Part shown: positions 45,031 through 56,047 of the stretch, one piece after another
How the letters are laid out: each line of letters opens with the position of its first letter
Position numbering within the stretch: the stretch's first letter is position 1
Assembly: GCA_977006965.1 (NCBI GenBank)
Contig: OZ345363.1
Span: 2,232,001-2,296,000, forward strand
Reading direction: 5' to 3'
Source: Phymatolithon calcareum
Lineage: Eukaryota; Rhodophyta; Florideophyceae; Hapalidiales
Length of the DNA: 64,000 bases
Made by a program: the position numbers and the translations under genes
Notes under the pieces: model-generated
What the model saw: the letters and a program-made list of their open reading frames with translations, nothing else
What the model was told of the DNA's origin: nothing
Databases searched by the model: none

Positions 45031-45411
45031 GGGGCCTTCTTGAGAATTCATCAGAATCGCGGCATAGACCCAGTCAAGAAAGTCCTCATTACCAGTCATT
45101 ATTTCGTGGACTGGTTACGAGGACGCGGCATAGGTTTTCAGTGGCTGAGTGTTGATTTGCAAACTTTCGCTTCAGATGTTTTTGCACACTTTTGAGCAAA
45201 AACTTGAAATATCACGAAACGTTTGGTTGAAAAGCAATTCCACTTCCGAAAACTAAAAATCGCTATGAGAAAGAATGTCCCATATATGAGCGCACCAGCC
45301 ACGCCAAACCTATGCCGCGTCCTCATTACCAGTGAAAATATTTCGGACTGGATTTGAGGACTTTCCAGACTGGTACTGCGGACGCAAAAATCGAATTCTC
45401 AAGAAGGTCCC
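45031..45411. mobile_element. Foldback/MITE-like element with about 105-bp inverted arms
   Basis: The outer ends GGGGCCTTCTTGAGAATTC (45031-45049) and GAATTCTCAAGAAGGTCCC (45393-45411) are inverted with one mismatch. Inner blocks 45113-45137 and 45306-45330 (GAGGACGCGGCATAGGTTT and its complement) are inverted too. The sequence between outer and inner blocks also aligns imperfectly. No ORF. A non-autonomous inverted-repeat element is the best reading. Confidence 0.6.
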
Positions 45412-46307
45412 TCCTTCAGCTCGGGACGAATAGTGCACATGCGTCGGCATCCATCTAGGCCGCGTTCAAATGCAGATTAACAGATACCCTCGCTTCGGCT
45501 CGCCAGCATATCCACAAACGAAGCGAGCGTCATGTCCTTCTACCTCACATTCACACCCCAATCATCCATCTCCCTCCACGTCAGTGTATCCAGCCCCACC
45601 CCACGGGCACCTAGCCGCGCCGATCCGACATGGGACGTCGCTGAACTGCGCTGTGCGCAGCTGCCGCACCGAAAGGACTACCTAGGATGTTGCAATACTC
45701 CCCAGCGCGCTTTTCCATGTCGCACTGCAACAAGACGCACCGAGAGGAACTTGCGGTGCATCCGAGAATGAGATTTCCAATTGCATCCCTCCGGAGGCGT
45801 GGAATTCCTTGGAAAGCTTTGCCCGTTGGCAACGATTACCGCCGCGCACTGGGAAGATTTATCGGAATCTATGAGTATAAATTTTGCAGCCATCTGCGCG
45901 GGTTATGGATTAGTTTCTTGATGCGGATCTGCCTGGACAAGGGCCTCCTAAAGGTGGCTTCAAGATGTCCCCGTGCGAGCTTTGCTTTGAAAGCCATTCA
46001 AGTTGTTGGAACTCGCCGGTTTTAATAGTCGCTCTGCGACATCTCTAACGCCAATGTTGACGCGTGCGGTGCGGGCGCTCGTGCAATGACTTTCGGCGAT
46101 ATCGACGGCAGTGGTGACGGTATCCTCTGAGTCGACCATGACGTTCGGAGTGCGGCATGATTCGTTACCTTCCTCACTTCCAATCCAAACTTTTAGGGTT
46201 GAGTTCTTAACTCGTATCTCTTGCAGATGCGATTCAAGGGAACGGACTATCTAAAATGATAACACCGTAGGATATTGAAGAATCGACGTTGACTAGAATC
46301 TTCACTC
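45412..46307. other. Intergenic, no supported gene
   Basis: A 112-codon plus-strand frame at 45687-46025 has an ATG but no recognisable feature, so it is not called. Confidence 0.3.
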
Positions 46308-46646
46308 CTACCGGGAATGCTCATCGTCTGACTCTGCGGTTTTGGAAGCGCAATCGTCAACAAGGTTAGATTGTATGGTTATTCCGTTTAGGGCGTCATC
46401 GTCGCCAGTATAAGGACTGTTTGGGCCACTGCTTACGCTTCCATTATAATTTCCAGGGTCATTGCCAAATGAAAAGTGGTTCTCCGTCACAATCATGCCC
46501 AACTTGTTCATGCGCTCTCGTGCACATTTACACTTTGGCCCTCACCGTCCATTACGCTTTATACAAGAGCAACGCGAGGAAATTGTACAACATCTCCCGC
46601 TTCCGGTTTTACCACAATCACATTGTGACGGTTTTAGTAGCTTAGG
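46308..46646 (-). pseudogene. CXC (tesmin/TSO1-like) cysteine-rich domain remnant
   Basis: On the minus strand 46630-46515 reads CDCGKTGSGRCC, then RCSCIKRNGR, then a TGA where a Cys is expected, then GPKCKCARERMNKLG. The spacing of C-x-C pairs is that of CXC domains, which bind zinc and DNA and often sit at the C-terminus of transposon proteins. The frame goes on to 46308 with a Ser/Asp/Asn-rich tail. Protein-like pieces in shifted frames up to about 46895 suggest that a larger gene lay upstream. The gene is broken by at least the TGA and a frameshift. Confidence 0.55.
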
Positions 46647-48286
46647 AACTGTGCTTCTTTCAATCTTTTGTCCACATCAAGCACCAAAATCAGTAACCCG
46701 TTATTGAAGCCGAATTTGTACCCACATGGAACTTCCCCCAACAATAAATTGTCCAACTTCCCCCAGTGCTTGTAACAGTTCCATAAAATCGCCCGGCGAT
46801 ACACATAATGGAAATCGGCTTCCTCGGGAAGCAATTGTTATCCTGATTTTGTTCGAGTATTTAACACAATCTCCATTTGCGCTTGCTTCTTCCATGCTGC
46901 AGAAAATAGATCCCCAGTCAAAATCGGAACCAGCAAGTCGGCCTTATAAGTCACAAAAGCCGCATAGAACAATCGAAATATGCTTTCGACGGTTTTCAAG
47001 TCTCCTATAACGTCCAAATTTGCAAAGAATGTTCACACTAGCTGCGTCGCGGTGGAAACCTCGTAGCCGTTATTGTAATCGTTTCCAACGAGACACGTCA
47101 GATGAATCCATGTTTCCATGAAAGAATTAGTCCATTGCAAAGAAGTTCGCCAACTTCTGCGATCGGTGCAGGTCCTTTTTCACGGTTACGAACTCCATGC
47201 GCCTCCCCGTTTATGAAACTTACTGCGCTTTTCGCACCATCAGAATACTGCTTTCGGCGGGACACAAGATCTTGCATAGGATTTTTTCGCGGTACTGCTT
47301 TGATCTCCCTCTTCGAGTCGCCGTTTTTTGGCTTCATTAATTAATGTCCGGAGAGTCTTGCCGGAAGTGCGGCATATTATAGACTCCAATGATTTAGGAG
47401 CACTTAGTGCTGACGATGATTCCAGATTCGCTGAGACGTTCTTCCGTACCACGAATGATGCTCAATTGGGGAGATATGCCAAAATCTGCGCGTGCAGGGC
47501 AAGGATCATTGGCCGGTTAGAAGATAGCTCTTTTCGGCATGTCTGACATGGATGCACAGCCCGTTCCGTGTGTGCGTGGGTACACCGTGAGGCCGGTGTC
47601 CCTCGCCCAAATCGTGGACTATAGAATCCCTGAAGGAGGGGAGGTCTTGACCGTGGGGGAGGAAAACGAGATGAGCGATGGTGAGAAGAGCGATCAGATT
47701 TGGATTGTGCATTATGGCAGTGCCCAAATTCTAAGCAGTGTTTTACACGTGTCACCAGCGTCGTCGACGCCGGAATTTCATTTCAGTGCCCCGCCCGTGC
47801 CGATCGGGACCAGTCTTCCCAACATCACCGTCGATTCTTTCCATGTCAATTTTTTAATCGCTCAGTTACACTTCCAACTTTTCTTAAGCCAAAATTTTAA
47901 ACTTGTGCGATTCAGGGCAGTGACCTGATAACTACTAAACTGCTTTTACATCTACTTGTTGAAAGATGAACAATAGTTTGCATGCTGTTTTAAAGTGTGG
48001 CTGTCCACTCATGAACCGCCCCAAACAGAACACAATCGCCCTTTTTCGTATTGAACGAATTTTCACTGTAATCTCATACAGATTGTCATACCTCGCACTG
48101 TTTTCTTCCACCAACTGGCGATTTTGCACCGGTAGGTGCTAGTATGTGGAAGTAAATTTTTCGTACCCACTATTTAAACGCTTTTTCCTCCTCAACAAAC
48201 TATATGAGCCGACCACCGTTGTGACCAAAAGTACCGTCAAGGAAAATGAATTTGCATGGGGATGGGAGCAGATCTTGCAGCGCAAT
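46647..48286. other. Region with weak protein-like frames, no gene supported
   Basis: Minus-strand frames at 46701-46895, 47098-47337 and 47240-47452 are charged and protein-like and may belong to the same decayed gene as the CXC remnant. A plus-strand ATG frame at 47539-47928 (129 residues, acidic middle) is unrecognised. None shows a domain. Confidence 0.3.
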
Positions 48287-48424
48287 CAGGGATAGTACCA
48301 ATATTATTGTTATTTATTCGTGCACATGATGCAATAGCAATTGCAATACCAATAATGCAAGGTTGAAGGCAATAGGAATTGCAATATCTGACCATTCTTC
48401 CAATATCAATTGCAATAACAGAAT

Positions 48425-48937
48425 CTAATTCAGGTCCTCCTGCGCCATGTCTTCACTCACGCGTTGGATCACTCTTACGCTCCGGGCAGTGTTCATCGCC
48501 ACGGAGACCGATTGCTGGTCCCAGTAATCTTTTTTCTCTTTAAGAAACAGCAGGGCTTCTGGTAATAACGGTGTCATCCTCTTGCGCTTATCTGTCAAAA
48601 CATTCTTGGGCACCGACCAAAGCCTCTCCACCTCGGCAGTTGATTTAAGAATAAAGTCGCAATTTATATAAGTCTCACGGACCTCGGCACGCTTGCGCAT
48701 TTTTACGGCAAATCTTTCCGCCATCGACAGCCGGCCTCGACCCGATCCGCCGATGGAGCTTGTTTTACCGTCATCGTTTTCCAGTTTGAGCTTCTTGCAT
48801 GCATCCTTCTTTTCATTTGTCATAGTGTCGGACTCAGCGCGCTGTATCTTAACAACTCCCGACTCGAATAGTGGGTCACACACAATTGATGCACGTAATG
48901 AAATGTAGTGTTTTCCAAGCTGACATCGTACTTGCAC
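48425..48937 (-). pseudogene. hAT transposase C-terminal part (copy 2)
   Basis: The frame of 171 codons has no stop and no ATG at its start (GTG overlapping the upstream TAG). It encodes the hAT dimerisation tail (AEVERLWSVPKNVLTDKRKRMT). It has Cys where copy 1 has UGA. Because it is in a different frame from the catalytic part, it would need a -1 shift to be joined. Confidence 0.8.
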
Positions 48938-50256
48938 TACTCGACTGCTGAAATCAACTCATCAAGAGCTAAGCGACAGTCCGGCAACGAAGCACCGTTC
49001 TTCTGTAGTTCCAGATTTACCTGGTTGGTTTGCTTAAACTGACTTGGGTACAACATAGATCTGTTGCGGAACTGCTCGCTCTCGTCCATAGCTATCGTTG
49101 CTCCTTCCGCCTTTGCCGCGTCGATTAACTGCTCGCGTATGCGGTTGAAGCGCTTGAGCATATGATACTTTCCGGACGAACGTGTATCATTATACATAAC
49201 TGGAGCAAATTCAGCAAGGTTGCATAGTATTGCTCGGTTCTTCAGTTTTTTGCAGTCCTTCATCGTTGCATGCACTGAGTCTATCGCTGCTTGGAGTCTA
49301 TCGTCACTGACAACCATCTTATTCACCTCTAGGTTGAGCTTATGACTAGCACAGCTAACATGAGAGATTTCCATAAGCCTGGCGATTGACTTGTTGACAT
49401 TGCAGTTGTCGGCAACCTGACAAACTGCCCAGATATGCACGATGACCCCGAAGGAGTTGAACACGTCTTCTAGTTGACGCACTTGAGCGTGTGCGTTGAA
49501 CGTAGTGGTTTCAAGATCCAACACGCCTCCTTGAACATCATCATCTTCTTCTATCGCAATAGGACTCACAGACAGAGGCATAATAGCGAGCTCTTCATTC
49601 TCGCGCGCGGTGCTTCTTTCCAGCATCTTCACACGTCTCATTAAAAAGCCGTATACATCCAAGCAATGTGTCTCATTGACGTTCCAGCCATCGTGCATAA
49701 TGGCTCCTTTGGTATCAGCAATATCGTCTCTTGTTCGCAGTTCGACGAGCTCAACGAGCCTGAATAATGTCTCTTTGAATATCCGAGTTGAGAACTTCTC
49801 ACGGAAGCACGAAAACTTGCGATATTCCTCGCTTTGAACATGGGATACCGGGAAGGACATGTAGAGGACAAGTCTAATGTACCCGTACATGGTCTTTTCC
49901 TTCTCAGTTGCGAGAAATGCCATTGGTGAGTGCGTGGTGATAAACGAGCTTGCTTGGTGGCGCCGTAGACTGGCCAGCGCATCTCTGTAGACCTGAAAAA
50001 CGTGATCTTCGTTTCCTCCAGATATGCAACTCTTCAAGTGGCTGTATGGGTTAGCATACCCCTTTCCTTTTTCAAAAGCGATTTCAACATTGTCCCGGCA
50101 GTAAGCACCTTTCGGACAGAGAAGGATGTTAAAAGGCAACTTATAGCGTGATATTCTGGTTCTGCGAGACTGCACATCGCGTTCTTCTTCACGTAGCTTC
50201 TGCGTTAGCACCTTAACAACTTCTTTTGGGCCTGGTTTGCGTCCGTTGCTTGACAT
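48937..50256 (-). pseudogene. hAT transposase, N-terminal and catalytic part (copy 2)
   Basis: 439 residues from the ATG at 50256, with the same zinc finger, HDGWNV, DNCNVN and CASHKLNL motifs as copy 1 and the same TAG end. Noticed protein differences are few: Val/Met, Ser/Leu, Ala/Ser, Ser/Asn and Ala/Thr exchanges. Confidence 0.85.
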
Positions 50257-50670
50257 TCTGGACGTAGTGTTTTGGCAGAGCAATTCGCAGGAGTGTGAAG
50301 TCCAAGAGATCGTGAGCAAGACAGCATTAGGGAACAATTTCCGAGTCAATGCCGGTCGACGTGTCTGTATTTATCGAGAGGCATCGATAACAGAGCAGAA
50401 TTCCTGACAGCAATTGGATGCCGCAGATTCGGGTGGCAATACGTAAACTGTGGGGGAGCTTCTATAACCCTTTTCCGTAATTTTCCCTTACAGATCCTGT
50501 ACCGCAGCGGTGTACGACGATCTTGCCAGCGCCGAGGAGGGCAAGGGTGTACCTTGATTTTCGATCATATGCCATTACTTTTGCAATAATTATTGCAATA
50601 AGTACCTCTCAGGGCAATTACGGCTTTATTGCAATATATTGCAATAAAAATAATATTGGTACCAAGCGTG

Positions 50671-52938
50671 CGAATGATCATTGGAAATGACCGAAATCAT
50701 CATAGTGTTTGTTGTTAACGAATTGGCCGGGAGTTAGCTAACAAATCTGGAGTTCTTTTCCTGCGTCCAGCTGCGTTTCGCCGCATCGTGAAATGAGTTT
50801 CACAGCAAGTGATGTAAGAGAGTAACGGAAACTAGAGAATCCCACTCATATTCATATATGAATCAAAGAATTAAGCTCGGCGAAGAGATATATGGTGACG
50901 TCCGATTTCACACACCTCCGCATATATAAGCTGGCCTTTTCGTTGCCCATCGCACTCTGCATATCCCTACTATTCCAAATGACCACTGCAGTGGTCATTT
51001 GGATTTTGGGGGCGAGTTTATGACAAGGTTACGTAACTCATATGACCACTACAGTGGTCATTTGCATCTAGTTGCTGGGACATCGACAATCCTTGAACTT
51101 GCTATCACTGCTTGTTATACGAAGTGCAAACGTGAAGCCTGACTTCATGTAGGACCAGTACCGAAGCACGCAATGATAAAGACACTAGTCGAAGAATGAT
51201 GTAATGGCATTTCGAAGATTTCGAGTGATTTTGCGGCGCTGTCGTAGATGTAGATTGTATTTGCTTGAGGTCTAGAAGCTCCCACGGAAGAGAGCAATGG
51301 TGAGCTCAATGCCATCCATGCAAGATGGATGCTTCGTGCAGAGCAGTGGAATACAATAGAAAAGCAGTAAAATAAGTACTGAGAAATCCCGAGCTTTTGT
51401 CTGCACTCCGCAAGATCAGCTCCGTTTGTTCAGGCGAAGGCAGTAACATCTCCATGGCTGATAGCTTTCAGCGTGGAGGGAGAAGTCGTGGAAGGGGATC
51501 GCGAGGAAGACCACGCACAACTCGTGATAAAGGAGGACGTTCTGGAGTGACTCGAGAAGGAGACGCATCGCATTGGTGGAAAATGCGCACCCAGAGTCAC
51601 ATGGTATAATGCAAGAGGAGTAGTTTACCAATGGCTTTCTCTCGCATAAAGCAAGGCTTTTCTGCGTGTCTGCTATAAAGAAACTCAAGATTGAACTGCA
51701 GGCTCAACAGTTAACATCAAGAATGTAACTAACTTGTCGAAAAATATGGACTACGGCTTCCTGAATAGCAATAAGATCAGTCACCAAAACGGCCCTGCAG
51801 TTAACTAGTTTCCCAGTGGTTCGAAGACCAATAGAAGTGTACACGTGGAGCTGTGGAATGAACAGATAGAGATTTACGCTAAATAGCTCCGCAAGAGATG
51901 TACATTGCTATCCGCCCCCAATCCAGTATTCTCTTGGTCAGTGCTTTGTCGAACGCGTGGTTCGTATCGCTCCTATCGACAAGAAGATGCACAACAGAAA
52001 AGTGAAATTGAACAATAGGGTAATGTCACTTTTTCGACGTGGATGACGATGAGCTTTGTTTTGGTTTCCGTGAAGAATCGGAGGCGGATACTGAGCTTGG
52101 TTTTTCTATCCGACGTCCCGAACCAGACGACAGCGCGTCAGCACCAAGCTTCTGAATAGTTTCTTGAGGCTTTTCCGTTGTGCTCAATTCAGAAGGGAGA
52201 AGTGGGCGTTAAGGTTGGACTCGAGTCGCATTACATGGCAAAGATGAATGCATTTGAGAGCCAGATTCCCTAACGTCAAAAAAACCTGCGTCGTCTACAA
52301 GCGCAGCGCAATGAGCTCAACTCCAAGGTACGCAGCATTTGCGACGAACTTAATTTGCTTCAAGAGTCGAAAAGTTATGTCTGGAGATGCGTTGGTAACT
52401 TTTAAGTGAAAATCTACACTTCCTCTTCTTCTATGTCGGCGAAGTAGTAAAGATTATGAGTAAGAAGAAGGTTCTAGTGAAGAGGCGCCCGGAAGGCAAG
52501 TAGGCCGTCAATCAGCGCGAGACGCGGCTTCCAACTCATCGGTTACATGCGCGTGCGGAGCCTTGCAGAGCAGCTCGGCTGCGCCCGGCCCAAAGCCGGT
52601 CACGCCCATGCTTGCCGCTATTGCCGCCACGTGCCGGGCGAGTTCTGGCGCTGGTGCCGCGTGCGCGTTCACGCGATCGGCGAGTGCCATGTGCGAACAC
52701 GCATAGTTGCGCACTGCGCGCGCATCAGTCGCAGTTGTCGAAGTGGGCATGTATGCATCATTGCGAGACGAAATATGGAAACGATGACACGTGTCCATTT
52801 GGACGCATCGGTATGATGCGCATATAAGCCCGTGTTGACGACGCAGGATCAATTAATAGCTACAGCTGAACAGAATGCCCCCAGTGGAAAGGGAGGCGAA
52901 GCTCGTTTCCTTGCGTTGGTACGTGGAAAGCTTGCGAA
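50671..52938. other. Intergenic with two palindromes
   Basis: No gene supported. A short ATG frame at 51454-51609 is Arg/Gly-rich (QRGGRSRGRGSRGRPRTTRD) but only about 50 residues. Palindromes at 50975-51002 and 51042-51061 are listed separately. Confidence 0.35.
50975..51061. repeat. Two palindromes sharing ATGACCACT(G/A)CAGTGGTCAT
   Basis: 50975-51002 is a perfect 28-bp palindrome (CCAAATGACCACTG and its complement). 51042-51061 is the same core with a single central mismatch. They lie 39 bp apart. Both could be regulatory dyads or end-to-end fused inverted repeats left by a transposon. Confidence 0.75.
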
Positions 52939-54835
52939 ATGGCACCAGCGCGTGTGCAGAAGCGTGGGCAGAAGCGCTTGACGAATGGGGATGTACCTGA
53001 TGTGACATCCTCGTTATCGCGGGGCGCCGAAAAGCCGAAACCACCCACTCCGCTTCCCTCGCACGAGCGAAAAGCTATCCGCACTTTCGGTTCCGTTAGA
53101 ACTGTACCGGCGTAAAAACTCCCCACCGTTGCCGAAGACGGCGTCATCGCGCGCGCCCCTCGTCGCTTCGCCATTGCCCGCAGTCGAGCTCCCATCAAAC
53201 CGAACCAGAGCCATCATCGGATATAGAGGAAGCGGTGGAATCGCCGGAAACGGCGCCAGTGCAAATCGTCGAAGCAAAGAAAAAATACCGACTAGTGCAC
53301 AGGAGAAGTCGTTTTCCAACGTGGGGCCCCGCATTGCTGCTTGGGTCGCCAAGGTAGTGGCAGCTCCAGAGGCGAACATTGGAGTCTTGAAAGAGCTACG
53401 TGAGTTCAGCGCCACGCATCGTGGACGCGCTGCCGTTCTCTCCATCCTCACAGAGGCCCAGCTGTTCAAGGACATTGCACCGGCCTACCGTATCCGCGAC
53501 ATATCGGAGACCGAAGCCAAACCGTCAGTGTCCGAGGATGATGCCAAACTTCGTACAATCGAGCAGGCACTTCTTGCTGTATATCGCCGCTTTGTAAGAT
53601 CAATTATTACGCTTTCGCGCTGGCGTTCCGGTGCTTCGAAGTCACAGCCCACTTCCAAGGCCACTCACTAGATGCTGCGAGTCCGACGCGCCTGTTTACT
53701 GCTCTTTCCGAGCTTTTGAGAGCGGTACCACATTTTAATGACGCTGAAACTCTCGCCTCGTGTGTTGTTGTCCTGGTTGCAGATCGCGATGAGGGCGTCC
53801 GTAAGGAGGCCGCGGCAGTTCTCAAGTCCGTGCTCGGAGACGCGCTGCGAAACAAGAATCTGCAAAAGCTAAACACGATCGTGAAACGAAGGAAGAGGTA
53901 CTCCGTGATCTCCGCGAGGCAAATGCAGAAGCAACTACAAAGGACCTCTACTCTGCGCGAAAGGCCTTATTGGACGCCGTATGTCGTGCACTCTTCAACG
54001 TAGTACAAGCGGCGTCGCTGTCTGCCACCAAGACCGCATCTGGCGGTACGATGGTACGAACGAAAAAACCTCCTCCTGCATTGGCAGTTGCGTTGCACGG
54101 ACCGCTCCGTGTCGCGAAGTGTATGTCCACTGATATCGTCGAAGTGATCTTTGCAGCCGTTGGTTTGCTCTTAGATTCGCGTCGATTACCGCTCGCTACC
54201 CGACTTCGCCGTCTGTGCGCCGCATGCGCTATCCTCGCATATCACTCACACGCTACGTGCACAGACCCCGACTCGCTCACGGCGGACGCCCGCGGAATGG
54301 ACTGCTTGCTCTACACGGCACTTGGCTTTTTAATCGGTCCTGACGCCCCGGTCGCAGGTGCAGAGTCGTGCACAATAGAGATGGTGCAGGGGATTGCTTC
54401 GGCATTAGCGTTCCACGACCTACCCGTGGCGCGCGCGTCGGCATTTGCACGCCGTGCTGCAATTAGCGCTGCGGCGCTTGCATCTTCACACGCTGCTTCT
54501 ATGGCACTGCTGGGTGCCGTGCAGTTTCTCGTCCCGGGTCGGCTCGTGTGATCGGTGTTCCCCTGTGTCAACTGTGCTTGGCGGACACGGCGGGAAGTGA
54601 CTTTTTGGGTGCATTCGATGCCAGTATGGTGGACCCTGATGCGGCCGGTGCCGAGCACTCGGCGATGTGGGAGATTGGAGCCCTAACGGCTCACTTTCAC
54701 CCCGTTACCAAGAAAGTTGCACAGCATATTGCGAACGGCGAGGTAGACGCGGTGCTTGGGCAGAGCTGTTCCGATGTACCGGCCATGTCGAAGAGGTATA
54801 GTACGGACGGTGGTGGATTCAATCCGCCACCCTAG
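52939..54835 (+). pseudogene. NOC3-like ribosome-biogenesis/replication factor, broken by frameshifts
   Basis: The first ATG at 52939 opens a basic N-terminus (MAPARVQKRGQKRL). After a shift, about 53330-53590 encodes the NOC3 domain: VLKELREFSA, then LFKDIAPAYRIRDISETEAK and LRTIEQALLAVYRR. Another frame (53600-53900) gives LRAVPHFNDAETLASCVVVLVADRD. A third (53900-54551) continues to LLGAVQFLVPGR, and a fourth (54548-54835) ends with the CBF/MAK21 signature DPDAAGAEHSAMWEIGALTAHFHPV. The whole family order is present across at least four frames. NOC3 proteins act in 60S subunit maturation in the nucleolus and in replication licensing. As NOC3 is usually essential, an intact copy elsewhere, or assembly errors here, is expected. 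Confidence 0.75.
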
Positions 54836-56047
54836 ACGAAACTGCCTGGGTTGGTGGAGATGAAGAAACGAAAGGGAATTTAGTTTCCGAAGAAAGCTCG
54901 CTTGGAGCAATCGGTGAAACATGGGAGGACGACCGAACTGGATTCAATTGTATCCCGCGGTCGGTGCAATCAGTGTAGATGTGTTATGCGAGCAGTGAGC
55001 GTGGGAGACTTGAATGTCCCGTGCGTTGGGTCGGGAATCGTCCGGATGATTTTGCAGGGTTGAAGGGATGAACCGGTTTAAGTGACAGAGACGAAATGCC
55101 CAACTAACCTGTGTGCTGTTGTTGTCTAGATATGGATAACTTGAACGTTAAACTTACTGTGGTTTGCTCTCAACGTCTTTCTGCATCTCATGGTGCTTTT
55201 CTGTTTTTGTAAGTGGCTGTTCACCTGGGCTGCCCAACAGGTCGTTGGTAGTCGAGCGGCCAAGTGGGATGTCGGGCTCTGCATTTGAAAAATCGCGTGA
55301 AGTGGAGACTGTCATCGTCCAAGTTGTGTGACGGTGTCTTGTTCTTTTCAGGTGAGCGTGGCTATATACTACTTTACCGACAAGTGGCAACCCGAATTTC
55401 TAATATTTGCAGGAGCCATGCAGTGACGGAGTGGTGCGTCATTTTCCGCGTTCCTTGGTACTCGTCAAGAATAGTGCCAAAATTGAAACACATAGCGATA
55501 TAATTTTTTCGGAGCCCTTTTGATTACGCGCAGCCCGGTCTCGTGCTGCTCAGGTAATCAGATCGAAGGCTTGTAGGAGGTATAAACACTGGCTCTTCCT
55601 GTATGTCCGGAACACACTATTTCAAATCACTCTCAACGTCCTTACGCAGCAGCTTTCGACCACACGAGCAGCATGTCTACATCTGCATTCATTGCCTTCT
55701 TCACCGTCGCGTTGCTTGCTTCGACGGCCCGAGTGCAGTGTAGCAAATGCACTCTGAACCATTGAATGGTCACCGTTAACTGTGAACAAATATTTTGTTC
55801 CACGAATGCCGAGAATAGAAGAGAGTTTTTTTTCAATGGGGGAATTTCAGCCTCGTACAAATGACCTAAAGTTTTAGGTGAGCTAAAAGTCAAAGGCACT
55901 GCAAAATGACGTGTAGTCACTTCTTTTTGTTCGCTTTTAGGTGAATATTACTTTCTTATTCGCCCAATCTGCATGCTGAAGCTCTCTGACAAGCAGATCA
56001 GAGCTGCGTGGCGCACACCGCTAGCTATGGTTCTGACATAATTTTCT
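54836..56047. other. Intergenic, no supported gene
   Basis: Only short frames. Confidence 0.35.

Larger units (their letters stand above)
48287..50670 (-). mobile_element. hAT DNA transposon, copy 2 (inverted)
   Basis: The ends are the same as in copy 1 (CAGGGATAGTACC at 48287, complement of CACGCTTGGTACC ending at 50670). The sequence is nearly identical to copy 1; only scattered substitutions were noticed. The flanking 8-mers AGCGCAAT and CGAATGAT do not match, so no target duplication is visible, unlike copy 1. Confidence 0.88.

Noticed and set aside
44960-45200. Short plus-strand ORFs near 45.0 kb
   Set aside because: They fall inside the foldback element and have no protein-like pattern.
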